From Polyangia bacterium (GTDB lineage: Bacteria; Myxococcota_A; Polyangia; Nannocystales; Nannocystaceae), in NCBI GenBank assembly GCA_030424595.1, contig JAUHWG010000012.1, positions 62,001 to 126,000 of the forward strand: a stretch of DNA of 64,000 nt. The letters are read 5' to 3'. How positions within the stretch are numbered: the first letter of the stretch is position 1; each line of letters begins with the position of its first letter. Made by a program: the position numbers and the translations under genes. This document shows, in pieces, positions 7,585-17,015 of this stretch. The notes beneath the pieces were generated by a model. It was not told the DNA's origin. It saw only the letters and a list, made by a program, of their open reading frames with translations, and ran no database searches.

Positions 7585-8705
7585 GACGACGCCGCGCCCT
7601 GGCGATCCTGACGGCGTCCTGCGCCCTCGGGCTCCTCGGGGGACCGCGCCCGCTCGCCGCCGAGGACAAGCTGATCCTCCGCGGCAACTACTACCGTGAG
7701 GCCTCGACGCGGGTGCTCGCGCCGGAGGTGATCATCACCAAGGATCTGCCGGACGAGCGCCTGACCCTCGGCGTCGGCTACCTCCTCGACGCGGTCTCCT
7801 CGGCCTCGATCGCCGCCGGTGCGGCCGCCGTCACCAGCGGCGACAACGTCTTCACCGAGATGCGCCACGGGACGACGGTCACCGCCAACTCCAAGCTCGG
7901 CAACAACTACCTCGGCGCCTACTTCCGCTACTCGACCGAGAGCGACTACCGGGCGCGGATGATCGGGGCGACCTACGCCCGCGAGATCCTCGATCGATCG
8001 GGGATGGTAAGCGCGACCTACTCGGCGTCGATCGATCGCGTCTTCTGGATCCGGCAGAACATCCGCGACCTCCGGGACTGGACCTCGACCGGCGACACCA
8101 ACCTCCTCCAGGTCCACTACTTAAACCTCGGCTACAGCCACGCGCTCCACCGGACCGTCTTGGCCGGCGCCAACGTCGAGGGGATCGTCGCCCGCGGCCC
8201 GCAGGACAACCCCTACCGCAAGGTGCTCAACGGCCTCGACGAGTCGCACCCGCTGGACCGCCTGCGGATCGCCCCCTCGGTGTTCGTCCGCTGGGCGATC
8301 CCCAAGGCCCGCCTGGTCTTCGAGCCGCGCTACCGCTACTACGCCGACGACTGGGGGATCCGGGCCCACTCGATCGACGCTCGCCTCCACATCCGCGCGA
8401 CGCGAAACCTGCTCTTCCGCCTGCGCTACCGCTACTACACCCAGACCGCCGCCTTCTTCTGGAGCGAGGACGGCAACTACCCGGCCGACGCGGTCTATCG
8501 GACCGCGGATCCGAAGACGAGCGACTTCCTCTCGCACACGCCGGGGGCCCAGGTCGCGCTCAAGCTCGACCGCCTCGCCGAGGGCGTCGAGGGGCTCCAC
8601 TTCCTCCGCGGCGCCTGGGTGATGGCGACCTACAACCACATCTTCCAGACCAACCGCTTCGGCAACGCGCGCCTCGGCTCGCTGGCGCTCTCGCTCCCCT
8701 TCTAG
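7569..8705 (+). CDS. DUF3570 outer-membrane beta-barrel-like protein
   Basis: 378 aa. A basic n-region (RLRLRRRR) and hydrophobic core make a signal peptide with a likely cut after LAAED. The mature part alternates short amphipathic strands rich in Tyr/Arg/Trp (YRYYADDW, FRLRYRYYTQTAAFFW) and ends in the aromatic residue F (LALSLPF*), typical of outer-membrane barrels. It resembles DUF3570 proteins and follows a DUF4266 lipoprotein, the usual partner. The start codon lies inside the Gly-Cys codons of the upstream gene, so the two are almost certainly co-translated. Substrate and role unknown. Confidence 0.8.
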   Translation: MRLRLRRRRALAILTASCALGLLGGPRPLAAEDKLILRGNYYREASTRVLAPEVIITKDLPDERLTLGVGYLLDAVSSASIAAGAAAVTSGDNVFTEMRHGTTVTANSKLGNNYLGAYFRYSTESDYRARMIGATYAREILDRSGMVSATYSASIDRVFWIRQNIRDLRDWTSTGDTNLLQVHYLNLGYSHALHRTVLAGANVEGIVARGPQDNPYRKVLNGLDESHPLDRLRIAPSVFVRWAIPKARLVFEPRYRYYADDWGIRAHSIDARLHIRATRNLLFRLRYRYYTQTAAFFWSEDGNYPADAVYRTADPKTSDFLSHTPGAQVALKLDRLAEGVEGLHFLRGAWVMATYNHIFQTNRFGNARLGSLALSLPF

Positions 8706-8706
8706 G

Positions 8707-9105
8707 GCACAGGACAAGCTCGCGATCGAACGCGGTATCTCTGAATTCGGCGAGGCGCTCGCCGACTACCTCGCGGCGTTCGAGGGCTCGCTCGGCGCCG
8801 TCCTCACGGACGACGACGGCTACCCGATCGACTTTGCCCGCCGAGAACAGGGGATCTCGACCCTCGAGATCCAGATCATCGGCGCGCAGATGGAGCGGCC
8901 GATCTCCGAGATGCGTGAGCGGGGCGCCAGACCCGAGCGGATCCGCGTGACCATCTGCGCCGCCGACCGTCTCCTCCTGGCCGCCGCCCTGGGACCCGAC
9001 AACACGGTCGTCGCCCTGCACAGAGCGGAGCGCGACCCCCACGATCTCCCACGGATCGAGGCCGCCTTCGAGGCCCTGACGTCGCGCTTGGCCGAGCTCC
9101 TATGA
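8707..9105 (+). CDS. Roadblock/LC7-like protein, start codon unresolved
   Basis: The open frame between the DUF3570 stop and 9105 encodes about 130 residues with good coding character: SEFGEALADYLAAFEGSLGAVLTDDDGYPIDFA, then RVTICAADRLLLAAALGPDNTVVALHR, then a C-terminal helix. This is the layout of roadblock/LC7 proteins, small dimerising partners of Ras-like GTPases. In this frame there is no ATG, GTG or TTG from the upstream in-frame stop (8620) until ATG 8890, which would remove the first half of the fold. Either a rare codon such as ATC 8725 is used, or the start has been lost by mutation or a sequencing error. The family assignment is moderate. Confidence 0.5.
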   Translation, partial: AQDKLAIERGISEFGEALADYLAAFEGSLGAVLTDDDGYPIDFARREQGISTLEIQIIGAQMERPISEMRERGARPERIRVTICAADRLLLAAALGPDNTVVALHRAERDPHDLPRIEAAFEALTSRLAELL

Positions 9106-9180
9106 GGTCTAGGCGCGCTTTAGGGGTGACTTCTGAGGGCAAATGTGGTTTATCAGAACCCCCGGCCAGCCTCTTCATAC

Positions 9181-9526
<346 letters not shown>

Positions 9527-9583
9527 GCGGGCTCGCTCGAACACCGTGTGCTCATTGGCGCGCGCGGTGGTAGATAGACACGC

Positions 9584-10672
9584 ATGGGGCGGAGCACAGG
9601 CGCGCGCTGGTGGCTTCGCCTCCTTGCGTCTTTTGTGATCGCAGGAGGGGCGCTCGCCCTGACCTCGCGGACCGTCGGGACGATCCCGAGCTCGTTCGCC
9701 CTCCCCTGGTGGGGCGTGCCGGCGTACCTCGGGATCCTCCTCGCGTACTTCTTCACACGGGCCTGGCGCTGGTCTTTCCTCGTCCGCGCCATCGCGCCGA
9801 TGCCGGTACGGGTGCCCGTCCAGGTCGCCCTCGCCGGCTTTCTCTGGATCATCCTCCTGCCCTGGCGGATCGGCGAGTTCGCCCGCCCCCTGCTCCTGGC
9901 CGAGAAGGCGCCGATCTCCGCCAGCGCGGTTCTCGGCACCGTCGCCCTCGAGCGGATCACCGACGGGCTCGTGATCTGCGGCCTCTTCTTCGCGACCTTG
10001 GCCGCCCACCGCAGCGCCGAGATCGTCGAGCTCCAGGCCCTCGCCGCCACGGTGTCGGCGCTCTTCCTCGGCGCGCTCTTGGTGATCCTGGTGATGGCCC
10101 TGATGCCGCGGGTCGCCGGGGCGATGATCCGCCGCCTCCTCGGGCGGATCCACACCGGCCTCGCGGAGCGGCTGGGATCGATCGCCGACGGCATCGCCGA
10201 TGGCCTCCGCGCCCTCCCCTCGGCCCGGCCCTTGGCGGGCTTTCTCGGGGTGACGGCGCTCTATTGGGGGATCAACGCGGTCGGCATGTGGGTCCTCGCC
10301 CGGGCCTGCGGCCTAGGGCTCGACCTCGTCGAGATCACCGCGGTGATGACGGTGACAAACCTCGCCCTCCTGGTCCCCGGTCCGCCGGCGCACCTCGGGA
10401 CCTTTCACCTGGGGGTCCTCGGCGGGCTCGCGCTCTTCGTCCCCCAGGCGATCCTGGAGGAGGCCGGGGTTCGCTACGCCTTCTACCTCTACGCCTCGCA
10501 GATCGGCATGTGTGTGCTGCTCGGCGCCTGGGCGGGGGTCAACCTCGGGATCCCCTGGCGGGGGATCCTGAGGCGTCTGCTCGGGGGATCCGCAGACGAG
10601 GCGCCGACGACCAGCCCGGCGACCAGCCCGGCGATCGTCGCGGGCTCCACCGACGCGGAGAGCGGCGCCTAG
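9584..10672 (+). CDS. Flippase-like membrane protein (LPG_synthase_TM / UPF0104), copy 1
   Basis: 362 aa with about eight hydrophobic segments. It matches the integral-membrane flippase-like family related to the N-terminal half of MprF and archaeal AglD: an early RAWRWSFLVRAI, WRIGEFARPLLL and ALERITDGLVI, and late LLVPGPPAHLGTFHLGVLGGL, where related proteins have a P-G-G-x-G motif. A polar tail (PTTSPATSPAIVAG) is probably cytoplasmic. Likely works in lipid or glycolipid translocation, but the substrate cannot be read from sequence. Four nt before its paralogue. Confidence 0.85.
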   Translation: MGRSTGARWWLRLLASFVIAGGALALTSRTVGTIPSSFALPWWGVPAYLGILLAYFFTRAWRWSFLVRAIAPMPVRVPVQVALAGFLWIILLPWRIGEFARPLLLAEKAPISASAVLGTVALERITDGLVICGLFFATLAAHRSAEIVELQALAATVSALFLGALLVILVMALMPRVAGAMIRRLLGRIHTGLAERLGSIADGIADGLRALPSARPLAGFLGVTALYWGINAVGMWVLARACGLGLDLVEITAVMTVTNLALLVPGPPAHLGTFHLGVLGGLALFVPQAILEEAGVRYAFYLYASQIGMCVLLGAWAGVNLGIPWRGILRRLLGGSADEAPTTSPATSPAIVAGSTDAESGA

Positions 10673-10676
10673 TCCC

Positions 10677-11666
10677 ATGGCCAGCCCCCTCGGACGCCGG
10701 CTCGTCGCCGTAGCCAAGCTCCTCCTCGGGATCGCCCTCCTGGTCGCCGTCGTCCGCTTTCTCAGCCCCGATCTCGCGAGCCTCCGCGAGCGAGCCTCCC
10801 TCCACCTCGGCTTCCTCGCCCTCGCCTTTGGCTGCACCCTCTGCGCCAGCGTCGTCACCAGCGCGCGGTGGATGGTCATGGTCGAGGCGATGGGCGGCAC
10901 GCGCCTGCCCTACGCGGTCTACTTCCACGGCCTCGTGCTCACCAAGGTCGTCGGTCAGTTCACCTCCGCGCTGGCGATGGATCTCGTCGGCCGCGGCATC
11001 GCCCTCCGCTCCGCGGGCTCGGAGCGCGGCCTCGGCCACTCGATGACCCAGGTGATCGTCGAGCGCCTCTTCGACCTCCTCCTGCCGGCGAGCCTCGTCG
11101 TCTGGGCCCTGACCGTCCGCAGCGTCGACCCGAGCCCGACCGTCGTCGCCCTCTCCTTCGCCGGTATCTGCGTTCTCTTCGCCATGCTCGCGGCGCTGAT
11201 CCTCTGGCCCCTCGCCCGCGCCGCCCTCCACCTCTACCTGAAGGTCGCGGGCTGGCGCGGACGGACGGTCGATCCGGCGACCCGCGAGGCGCTCCTCTCC
11301 GCGCCGATCACCCGCAAGATCGCCGGCCAGGTCGGGGCCCTCAGCGTCCTCCGCTATGTCGCCGTGCTCGGCCAGTTCTGGGCGGTCGCCGCGGCGATCG
11401 GTATTGAGCTCGACTTCCGGACGATCGCCAGCGCCATGCCGGTCGGTCAGCTCGCCGGGATCCTCGGCGTCACCCCGGGGGGCCTCGGGATCCAGGAGGC
11501 CGGCTGGGCCGGCGCGTTTCGCTGGCTCGAGGTCCTCGACGGCCCGTCGATCGGCCTCTTCGTCCTCAGCCAGCGGGCACTGATCTTCGCCTTCTTCGCG
11601 CTCCTCGCCCTCCTGAGCTGGCCCTGGCTCCGGCGGATCCGCGGCCGCGCAGGCGAGCCGGAGTAG
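10677..11666 (+). CDS. Flippase-like membrane protein (LPG_synthase_TM / UPF0104), copy 2
   Basis: 329 aa, the same family as the preceding gene: RWMVMVEAMGG, LTKVVGQFTSALAMDLVGRGIAL, VIVERLFDLLLPASLVVWAL, and the conserved LAGILGVTPGGLGIQEAGWAGAF near the C-terminus. This copy retains the P-G-G-x-G-x-x-E motif that copy 1 lacks (PGPPAHLGTFHLG), so the two may differ in substrate or activity. Adjacent on the same strand with a 4-nt gap, so one operon. The downstream hairpin at 11707-11726 separates it from smc. Confidence 0.85.
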   Translation: MASPLGRRLVAVAKLLLGIALLVAVVRFLSPDLASLRERASLHLGFLALAFGCTLCASVVTSARWMVMVEAMGGTRLPYAVYFHGLVLTKVVGQFTSALAMDLVGRGIALRSAGSERGLGHSMTQVIVERLFDLLLPASLVVWALTVRSVDPSPTVVALSFAGICVLFAMLAALILWPLARAALHLYLKVAGWRGRTVDPATREALLSAPITRKIAGQVGALSVLRYVAVLGQFWAVAAAIGIELDFRTIASAMPVGQLAGILGVTPGGLGIQEAGWAGAFRWLEVLDGPSIGLFVLSQRALIFAFFALLALLSWPWLRRIRGRAGEPE

Positions 11667-11706
11667 ACCGCCGCAGAGAGGCGAAGCCCGCTCGGGCGAG
11701 ACCTCG

Positions 11707-11726
11707 GCTGCGCGACCCGGCGCAGC
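11707..11726. terminator. Hairpin between convergent genes (weak terminator candidate)
   Basis: GCTGCGC and GCGCAGC form a 7-bp stem with a 6-nt loop between the end of the flippase pair and the end of smc. There is no T-tract, so termination here is only a possibility. Confidence 0.35.
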
Positions 11727-11750
11727 GGCGCTTCAGCGCAGCACCGCCGC

Positions 11751-14700
11751 CTACGAGGCGAGCTGCGCCGCCTTGCGCATGTTGACCGAGACCAGCTTCG
11801 ACACCCCGCGCTGCTCCATCGTCACCCCGTAGAGACGATCCGCAGACTCCATCGTCCGCTTGTTGTGGGTGATGATGATGAACTGGGTCCGCTCGGCCAG
11901 CTCGCTGACGAGGTTGGAGAAGCGGCCGACGTTCGCCTCGTCGAGCGGCGCGTCGACCTCGTCCAGGAGGCAGAAGGGGCTGGGCTTGATCAGGAAGATC
12001 GCGAAGATCAGCGAGGTCGCGGTCAGGGCCTTCTCGCCGCCGCTCAGCAGCTCGAGCGAGCGGACCTGCTTGCCCGGGGGCTGGGCGACGATCTCCACGC
12101 CGGTGCCGAGCAGGTCGCTCGGATCGGTGAGCTTGAGCTCCGCCCGACCGCCATTAAAGAGGCGGGGGAAGAGCTTCTGGAACATCTCGTTGACCGCCTT
12201 AAACGTGTCGCTGAAGCGCTCCCGCGTGGTCTTGTTGATCGTGTCGATCGCCTCTTGGAGCTGGGCTATCGCGTCCTCGAGATCCTTGCGCTGAGCGGTG
12301 AGGTAGTCGTAGCGGGCCGAGACCTCCTCGAACTCGTCGATCGCGGTCAGGTTGACCTCGCCCATCCGCGCCAGCAGTCGCTTGAGCTCCTTGACCCGCT
12401 CCGCCTCAGCCTGGCTCGCCTGGGCCCTGTCGTGGAAGTCGATCAGCACCTCCTCGAGCTCGACGTCAAAGCGCTCGCGGATGTCGACCTGGAGGTGGCC
12501 GCGCTCGATCGTCAGCTCCTTGACCGCCATCTCCACCTCGCGCAGGCGCTCGCGCTCCTCGTCGAGCTCGCCGCGGAGGTTGCGGATCGCCTGCTCGGTC
12601 GCGTCGACGTCGACGCGGGCGATGTCAAAGGCCTCGCGGGCGTCATGACCGGCCCTCACCGCGTCCGCGTGCTTGTCCAGGAGCTCCGCCCGCTCCTCCT
12701 TCGCCGTCGCGATCGCCTGCTCGAGCTCGGCGATCCGGGCCTCTCCCTCGGCCGCGTGCTGGGCGAGACGACGGGCCCGCTCGCGCTCGCTCGTCACCTG
12801 CCTGTCGAGGCGGCTCTTGGCGCCCTTGAGCGCGTCGAGCTGCTGCTGCCAGCGGGCCTGGGCGACCTTCGCCTCGGTGAGCATCTCGCCGACCCGATCG
12901 CGCTGCTCGGTGAGGTTCTCGATCATGTCCTCGCCTGAGACTTGGATCTCCTCGAGCTCCGGCAGCGCCTTCTCGGCGCTCGCGAGCGCCTCCTCTTGAG
13001 AGCTCCGCTCGCCGACCCGGGCGGCGAGGCTCTCGGCCAGGCGGGTCCGGTCGCGGTCAAAGCCCTCGAGCCGGCGTCCCATCGTCTCGACCGCCTGGTC
13101 GATCCGCCGCGCCTCCTCGACGAAGGCGATCCGGGTCTTCTCAGCCTCGAGGAGGCGGGCCTCGCTGGCCTCGCGCTCGGACTCGACGATCGAGAGGCGC
13201 TCGACCAGCGCCTCGTGGGCCTCGCGCGCGCCCTCGAGCTCGATCTCCTGGCCGCTGACGACCTCGCTGAGCTCACGGATCTCCCGCTTTTGTTGGAGGA
13301 GCGCCGAGTCGAGGGCCGTCGCCGAGCCGCCGACGATGACCCCGGAGGGCTCGATCCGATCGCCGTCGATCGTCACCAGGGTCCCCTGGACGACCCCGTC
13401 GTGCCACAGCTCCAGGGCCCGGCTCAGATCGTCGACGACGACCGCGTCGCCCAGGAGCGCGCGCATCAGCGGGCGCAGCTCGGGGCTCGCGTCGACGAGC
13501 TCGGCCAAGCGCCCGCGGACGCCGGCCAGGCCCGGATCGACCGCCGGCAGCTCCGCAGCGGCGTCGGCACGGCAGCTCCGCGGGAGGAAGGAGGTCCGCC
13601 CCTCCTGGACCTCCTTCAGCAGGGCGACACCGTGGACGCCGACCCGCGGCCCGCCGACGACGATCCCCTGGAGACGATCGCCGAGGATCGCCGAGACCGC
13701 AGCCTCGAGCTCCGCCGGGGCGGTGATGTAGTCGGCCATAATGCCGAGCACCGTCTCCCCCTCCGCGGCCAGCTCGTCGCGCCGCTCCATCACCACCTGG
13801 ACCCCGCTCGCGCAGCCGCGATATCGGCCCTGGATCTCCTCGAGAGACTGCAGGCGCGAGCGATCGCGCTGGAGCTCTCCGCGGAGGCTGTCGAGCGCGA
13901 CCTCGGAGAGCTTCACCTCGGCGCGGAGCTCGTGGCGCTCACGATCGAGCTCGACCCGGCGCGCCCGCAGATCCTCGACGGCGCTCTCCGCCGCGTCGCG
14001 GGCGCTCGCGGTGTCCTCTAGGGACTCCTTCGCCTCCGCGAGGGTCTCCTCGATCCCAGCGCGCTCCCCCTCGAGGCCGGCGATCCTCTGCTCGAGATCG
14101 GCGATCGCCTCGGCCCGCGAGGCGAGGGTCGCCCGCAACGAGGCGACCTCCCGCTCCAGACGGCCTCGCTCAGAGCGGCTGCGATCGACGTCCGCGCGGG
14201 CGTTTCGCACCCTCTGGTGGAGATCCTCGTGCTCCGCCTCGTAGCGCTCCAGGGCCTCCTCCGAGCCCCCCGAGCCGCCGCTCTCCTCGAGCTCGGCGAG
14301 CTGCTCCTTGGCCTCCGCGAGCTCCGCCTCCAGACCCTCGAGGCTGCTCTCGACGACCGCCCCCTCGGCGCGACCCTGGAGCACCGCCTGCCGCAGGCTC
14401 TCCTGCTCGCGCCGGCGAAAGCCCTCCTCGGCCTCGCCGAGCTGGAGCTTGCCCTCAAAGTCGATGACCCGCTGCTGCGCCGCCTTGAGCGACTCTTCGC
14501 GCCCGAGCAGGGCGACCCGCTGCGGCTCGACCCGGGCCTCGGCCCCGGCCAGCGCCTTCTTTAGGGCGTCGACCTGCTCGGCGAGATCGCGGTGACGCTC
14601 GCCGAGCACGGAGCCGGTGATCTCGAGCTCGAGGAAGCGGTGGCTCGAGGTCCAAAGATCGAGGTCGCGCAGCTCCTCGCGGTACCGCTTATAACGCTCG

Positions 14701-15344
14701 GCCTTCTGTGCTTGGCGGCGGAGCGTCCCGAGCCGCCCCTCTAGCTCGCCGACGACGTCGCTGACCCGCAGCAGGTTTTGCTGGGTCTGCTCGATCCGCC
14801 GCTCAGCGGCGACCTTTTGGCTCTTGAAGCGGGTGATCCCCGCGGCCTCGTCGATGATGTTGCGCCGATCCTCCGGCTTCGACGAGACGATCTTGCCGAC
14901 CTGCCCCTGCTCGATGATCGAGTAGCCCCGGGCGCCTGCGCCGGTGCCGAGCATCAGCTCTTTGACGTCGCGGAGGCGGCACGGGACCTTGTTGATCAGG
15001 TACTCGCTGGTCCCGTCGCGGTAGAGGCGTCGAGTGATCGCCACCTCGGAGTAGTTCATGTACGCGGCGGGGACCGAGCCGTCGTCGTTGTCGAAGGTGA
15101 TCGAGACCTCGGCCATCCCGCCGGGTCCTCGGGTGGCACAGCCGGCGAAGATCACGTCCTGCATCCCGCTGCCCCGCAGGTGCTTGGCCCGCTGCTCGCC
15201 GAGCGTCCAGCGGATCGCGTCGACGATGTTCGACTTGCCGCATCCGTTCGGCCCGATCACCCCCGTCACATGGTCATCGACGTGGATGACCTGACGATCA
15301 GCGAAGGACTTAAACCCGATGATCTCGATCTTCTTGAGCCGCAT
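11751..15344 (-). CDS. smc: Chromosome segregation protein SMC
   Basis: 1197 aa, the normal length for bacterial SMC, which forms the condensin ring with ScpA/ScpB. The N-terminal head begins MRLKKIEIIGFKSFADR with Walker A GPNGCGKSN near residues 32-40. Long Glu/Arg/Ala-rich coiled coils flank a hinge around the middle (YRGCASGVQVVMERR to TSFLPR). The C-terminal head has the ABC signature LSGGEKALTA and Walker B FCLLDEVDAPLDEAN. The frame is open further upstream to 15659, but that extension is low-complexity and unrelated to SMC, so ATG 15344 is the start. Divergent from ftsY across about 235 nt. Confidence 0.97.
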   Translation of the reverse strand: MRLKKIEIIGFKSFADRQVIHVDDHVTGVIGPNGCGKSNIVDAIRWTLGEQRAKHLRGSGMQDVIFAGCATRGPGGMAEVSITFDNDDGSVPAAYMNYSEVAITRRLYRDGTSEYLINKVPCRLRDVKELMLGTGAGARGYSIIEQGQVGKIVSSKPEDRRNIIDEAAGITRFKSQKVAAERRIEQTQQNLLRVSDVVGELEGRLGTLRRQAQKAERYKRYREELRDLDLWTSSHRFLELEITGSVLGERHRDLAEQVDALKKALAGAEARVEPQRVALLGREESLKAAQQRVIDFEGKLQLGEAEEGFRRREQESLRQAVLQGRAEGAVVESSLEGLEAELAEAKEQLAELEESGGSGGSEEALERYEAEHEDLHQRVRNARADVDRSRSERGRLEREVASLRATLASRAEAIADLEQRIAGLEGERAGIEETLAEAKESLEDTASARDAAESAVEDLRARRVELDRERHELRAEVKLSEVALDSLRGELQRDRSRLQSLEEIQGRYRGCASGVQVVMERRDELAAEGETVLGIMADYITAPAELEAAVSAILGDRLQGIVVGGPRVGVHGVALLKEVQEGRTSFLPRSCRADAAAELPAVDPGLAGVRGRLAELVDASPELRPLMRALLGDAVVVDDLSRALELWHDGVVQGTLVTIDGDRIEPSGVIVGGSATALDSALLQQKREIRELSEVVSGQEIELEGAREAHEALVERLSIVESEREASEARLLEAEKTRIAFVEEARRIDQAVETMGRRLEGFDRDRTRLAESLAARVGERSSQEEALASAEKALPELEEIQVSGEDMIENLTEQRDRVGEMLTEAKVAQARWQQQLDALKGAKSRLDRQVTSERERARRLAQHAAEGEARIAELEQAIATAKEERAELLDKHADAVRAGHDAREAFDIARVDVDATEQAIRNLRGELDEERERLREVEMAVKELTIERGHLQVDIRERFDVELEEVLIDFHDRAQASQAEAERVKELKRLLARMGEVNLTAIDEFEEVSARYDYLTAQRKDLEDAIAQLQEAIDTINKTTRERFSDTFKAVNEMFQKLFPRLFNGGRAELKLTDPSDLLGTGVEIVAQPPGKQVRSLELLSGGEKALTATSLIFAIFLIKPSPFCLLDEVDAPLDEANVGRFSNLVSELAERTQFIIITHNKRTMESADRLYGVTMEQRGVSKLVSVNMRKAAQLAS

Positions 15345-15578
15345 GCCTAGACCGCTGCGGCCCCACAGCGCCGCCGCGTCGCTGCAATAGCACCGCCTCC
15401 CCGCGGCCGAAAGACCCGCAGAGCGGCCCAGGCCTGTGGATAAGTCCTGCAACCGCCGGTCTGGGAGCCCCACGGGCCGGGCAGAGGCGATCTCCCCCTC
15501 GCCCCGGCCCCGCCCGTCCTCCTCTCGGCGGATTTCTCCTTTCGGCGGCCCGCGGCGCTGTGTTACGAGGCTTGTGCT

Positions 15579-16778
15579 GTGACCCCGACAGTCCTCGGAA
15601 TTCTCGCGGTTATCGGCGCCATCCTGGTCGTCGTCGTCGGCGTCGGCGTGGTGCTCCACCGCCGCCAGACGGCGCTGCCCGGTGAGCGAGCGCCGAAGGC
15701 CGTCGAGGGCGACGAGCGCGGGCGCCTGCCGCCGGAGCCCGCGACCCCCGGTGTCAGCGTCGCCAAGCCTCAGGAGAGGCCGGGCCGCGACCTCCCTACC
15801 GATCCCAAGCGGCGCGATCAGCTAGAGCGCTACCAGCGGGGCCTCGCCCAGACCCGCGGCGGCTTCGTCGCCCGCCTCGCCAACCTCTTCCGCGGTCGCC
15901 CGGAGGTCAGCGACGATCTTAAAGAGGAGATCGAGACGGTCCTCTTTACGGCGGACATCGGCGCCCGCACGGCCGAGAAGCTGCTCGCCCGGGTCTCCGA
16001 CGTCCTCGACCGCAGCGACGTCGCCGACGTCGACGCGGTCTGGAAGGTGATCCGCGAGGAGGCCCTCGGGATCCTCGACATCGAGGCGCCGCCGATCGAC
16101 CTCAGCCCCGACCCCGGCCCCTACGTCCTCCTTATGATCGGGGTCAACGGCGTCGGCAAGACGACGACCCTCGGCAAGCTCGCCTCCCTCTACCGCGACC
16201 AGGGCAAGCGGGTCCTCCTGGTCGCAGGCGACACCTACCGGGCCGCGGCGATGGAGCAGCTCGAGGTCTGGTCGAGCCGCGTCGGCGCCGCGATCCACCA
16301 CGGCAAGGAGGGCGCAGACCCCTCTTCGGTGATCCACGACGGGATCGTCCGCGGCCGCGAGGAGGGCTTCGACGTGGTCCTCTGCGACACGGCGGGGCGC
16401 CTCCACACCAAAAAAGAGCTGATGGCCGAGCTCGGCAAGATCCGACGCTCCTGCGCCAAGGCGATGGTCCGCGGCCTCGACAGCGAGACCGCGGCGACGA
16501 TCGAAGGCCCGCACGACACCTTCCTGGTGCTCGACGCGACGATCGGCCAAAACGCCCTGTCCCAGGCCGAGCTCTTTAAGGAGACGATGGACTTCTCGGG
16601 GCTCATCCTGACCAAGCTCGACGGCACCGCGAAGGGCGGAGTGATCCTCGGGGTCTGCGACTCCCTGGGCGTCCCCGTCCGCTTTGTCGGCATCGGCGAG
16701 CGGGTCGAGGACCTGCGCGAGTTCGACCCGCAGATGTTCGTCGACGCCCTCTTCGCGGCGCCCGACACTGCACAGTGA
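15579..16778 (+). CDS. ftsY: Signal recognition particle receptor FtsY
   Basis: 399 aa. FtsY docks SRP-bound ribosomes at the inner membrane. The NG domain is intact: G1 GVNGVGKTTT, then GDTYRAAAMEQL, G3 DTAGR, G4 TKLDG, and the C-terminal GVCDSLGVPVRFVGIGE. Instead of a long acidic A-domain, the N-terminus starts with a clear transmembrane helix (VLGILAVIGAILVVVVGVGVVL) and a basic/polar linker, an anchoring style seen in several non-enteric bacteria. The start is GTG. Divergent from smc. Confidence 0.96.
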   Translation: MTPTVLGILAVIGAILVVVVGVGVVLHRRQTALPGERAPKAVEGDERGRLPPEPATPGVSVAKPQERPGRDLPTDPKRRDQLERYQRGLAQTRGGFVARLANLFRGRPEVSDDLKEEIETVLFTADIGARTAEKLLARVSDVLDRSDVADVDAVWKVIREEALGILDIEAPPIDLSPDPGPYVLLMIGVNGVGKTTTLGKLASLYRDQGKRVLLVAGDTYRAAAMEQLEVWSSRVGAAIHHGKEGADPSSVIHDGIVRGREEGFDVVLCDTAGRLHTKKELMAELGKIRRSCAKAMVRGLDSETAATIEGPHDTFLVLDATIGQNALSQAELFKETMDFSGLILTKLDGTAKGGVILGVCDSLGVPVRFVGIGERVEDLREFDPQMFVDALFAAPDTAQ

Positions 16779-16810
16779 TCCCGCTCATTGTGCCCTTGTC
16801 CCCGTCAAAA

Positions 16811-16843
16811 CCCCATCAGCCCCCCCATGCGGCCATGATGGGG
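16811..16843 (+). terminator. Hairpin downstream of ftsY
   Basis: CCCCATCA and TGATGGGG pair perfectly (8 bp) around a 17-nt loop, 32 nt after the ftsY stop. No T-tract follows, so it may be rho-assisted or only stabilise the 3' end. Confidence 0.45.
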
Positions 16844-16981
16844 CGTCTGCCTGGAATAGAGATCACCCTGCCCTTTGTTCTTCTCCGGCGGAGCGACCCC
16901 GATCACGTCCGCGATTGTGAGGCCAAACCGCCTCCAAAGAGGGCTCAACGAGGGCGGTGCACGCTTGGTGAAAACTTTGGC

Positions 16982-17015
16982 GGCGCCGCTTGGCCAGTTG
17001 TTTGCCAGCGGCGCC
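16982..17015 (+). promoter_or_regulatory. Strong stem-loop containing a sigma-54-like GG-N10-GC motif
   Basis: GGCGCCGCTTGGC pairs with GCCAGCGGCGCC (12 bp, one bulged T) around a 9-nt loop. TTGGCC at 16990-16995 and TTTGCC at 17001-17006 have exact GG-N10-GC spacing, but part of that match is forced by the inverted repeat. Lies 115 nt upstream of the barrel gene. Confidence 0.35.

Noticed and set aside
15345..15659. N-terminal extension of SMC by about 105 residues
   Set aside because: The added residues are low-complexity and unlike SMC. The standard SMC start MRLKKIEI is at 15344, and the extension would run over the ftsY promoter and start region.
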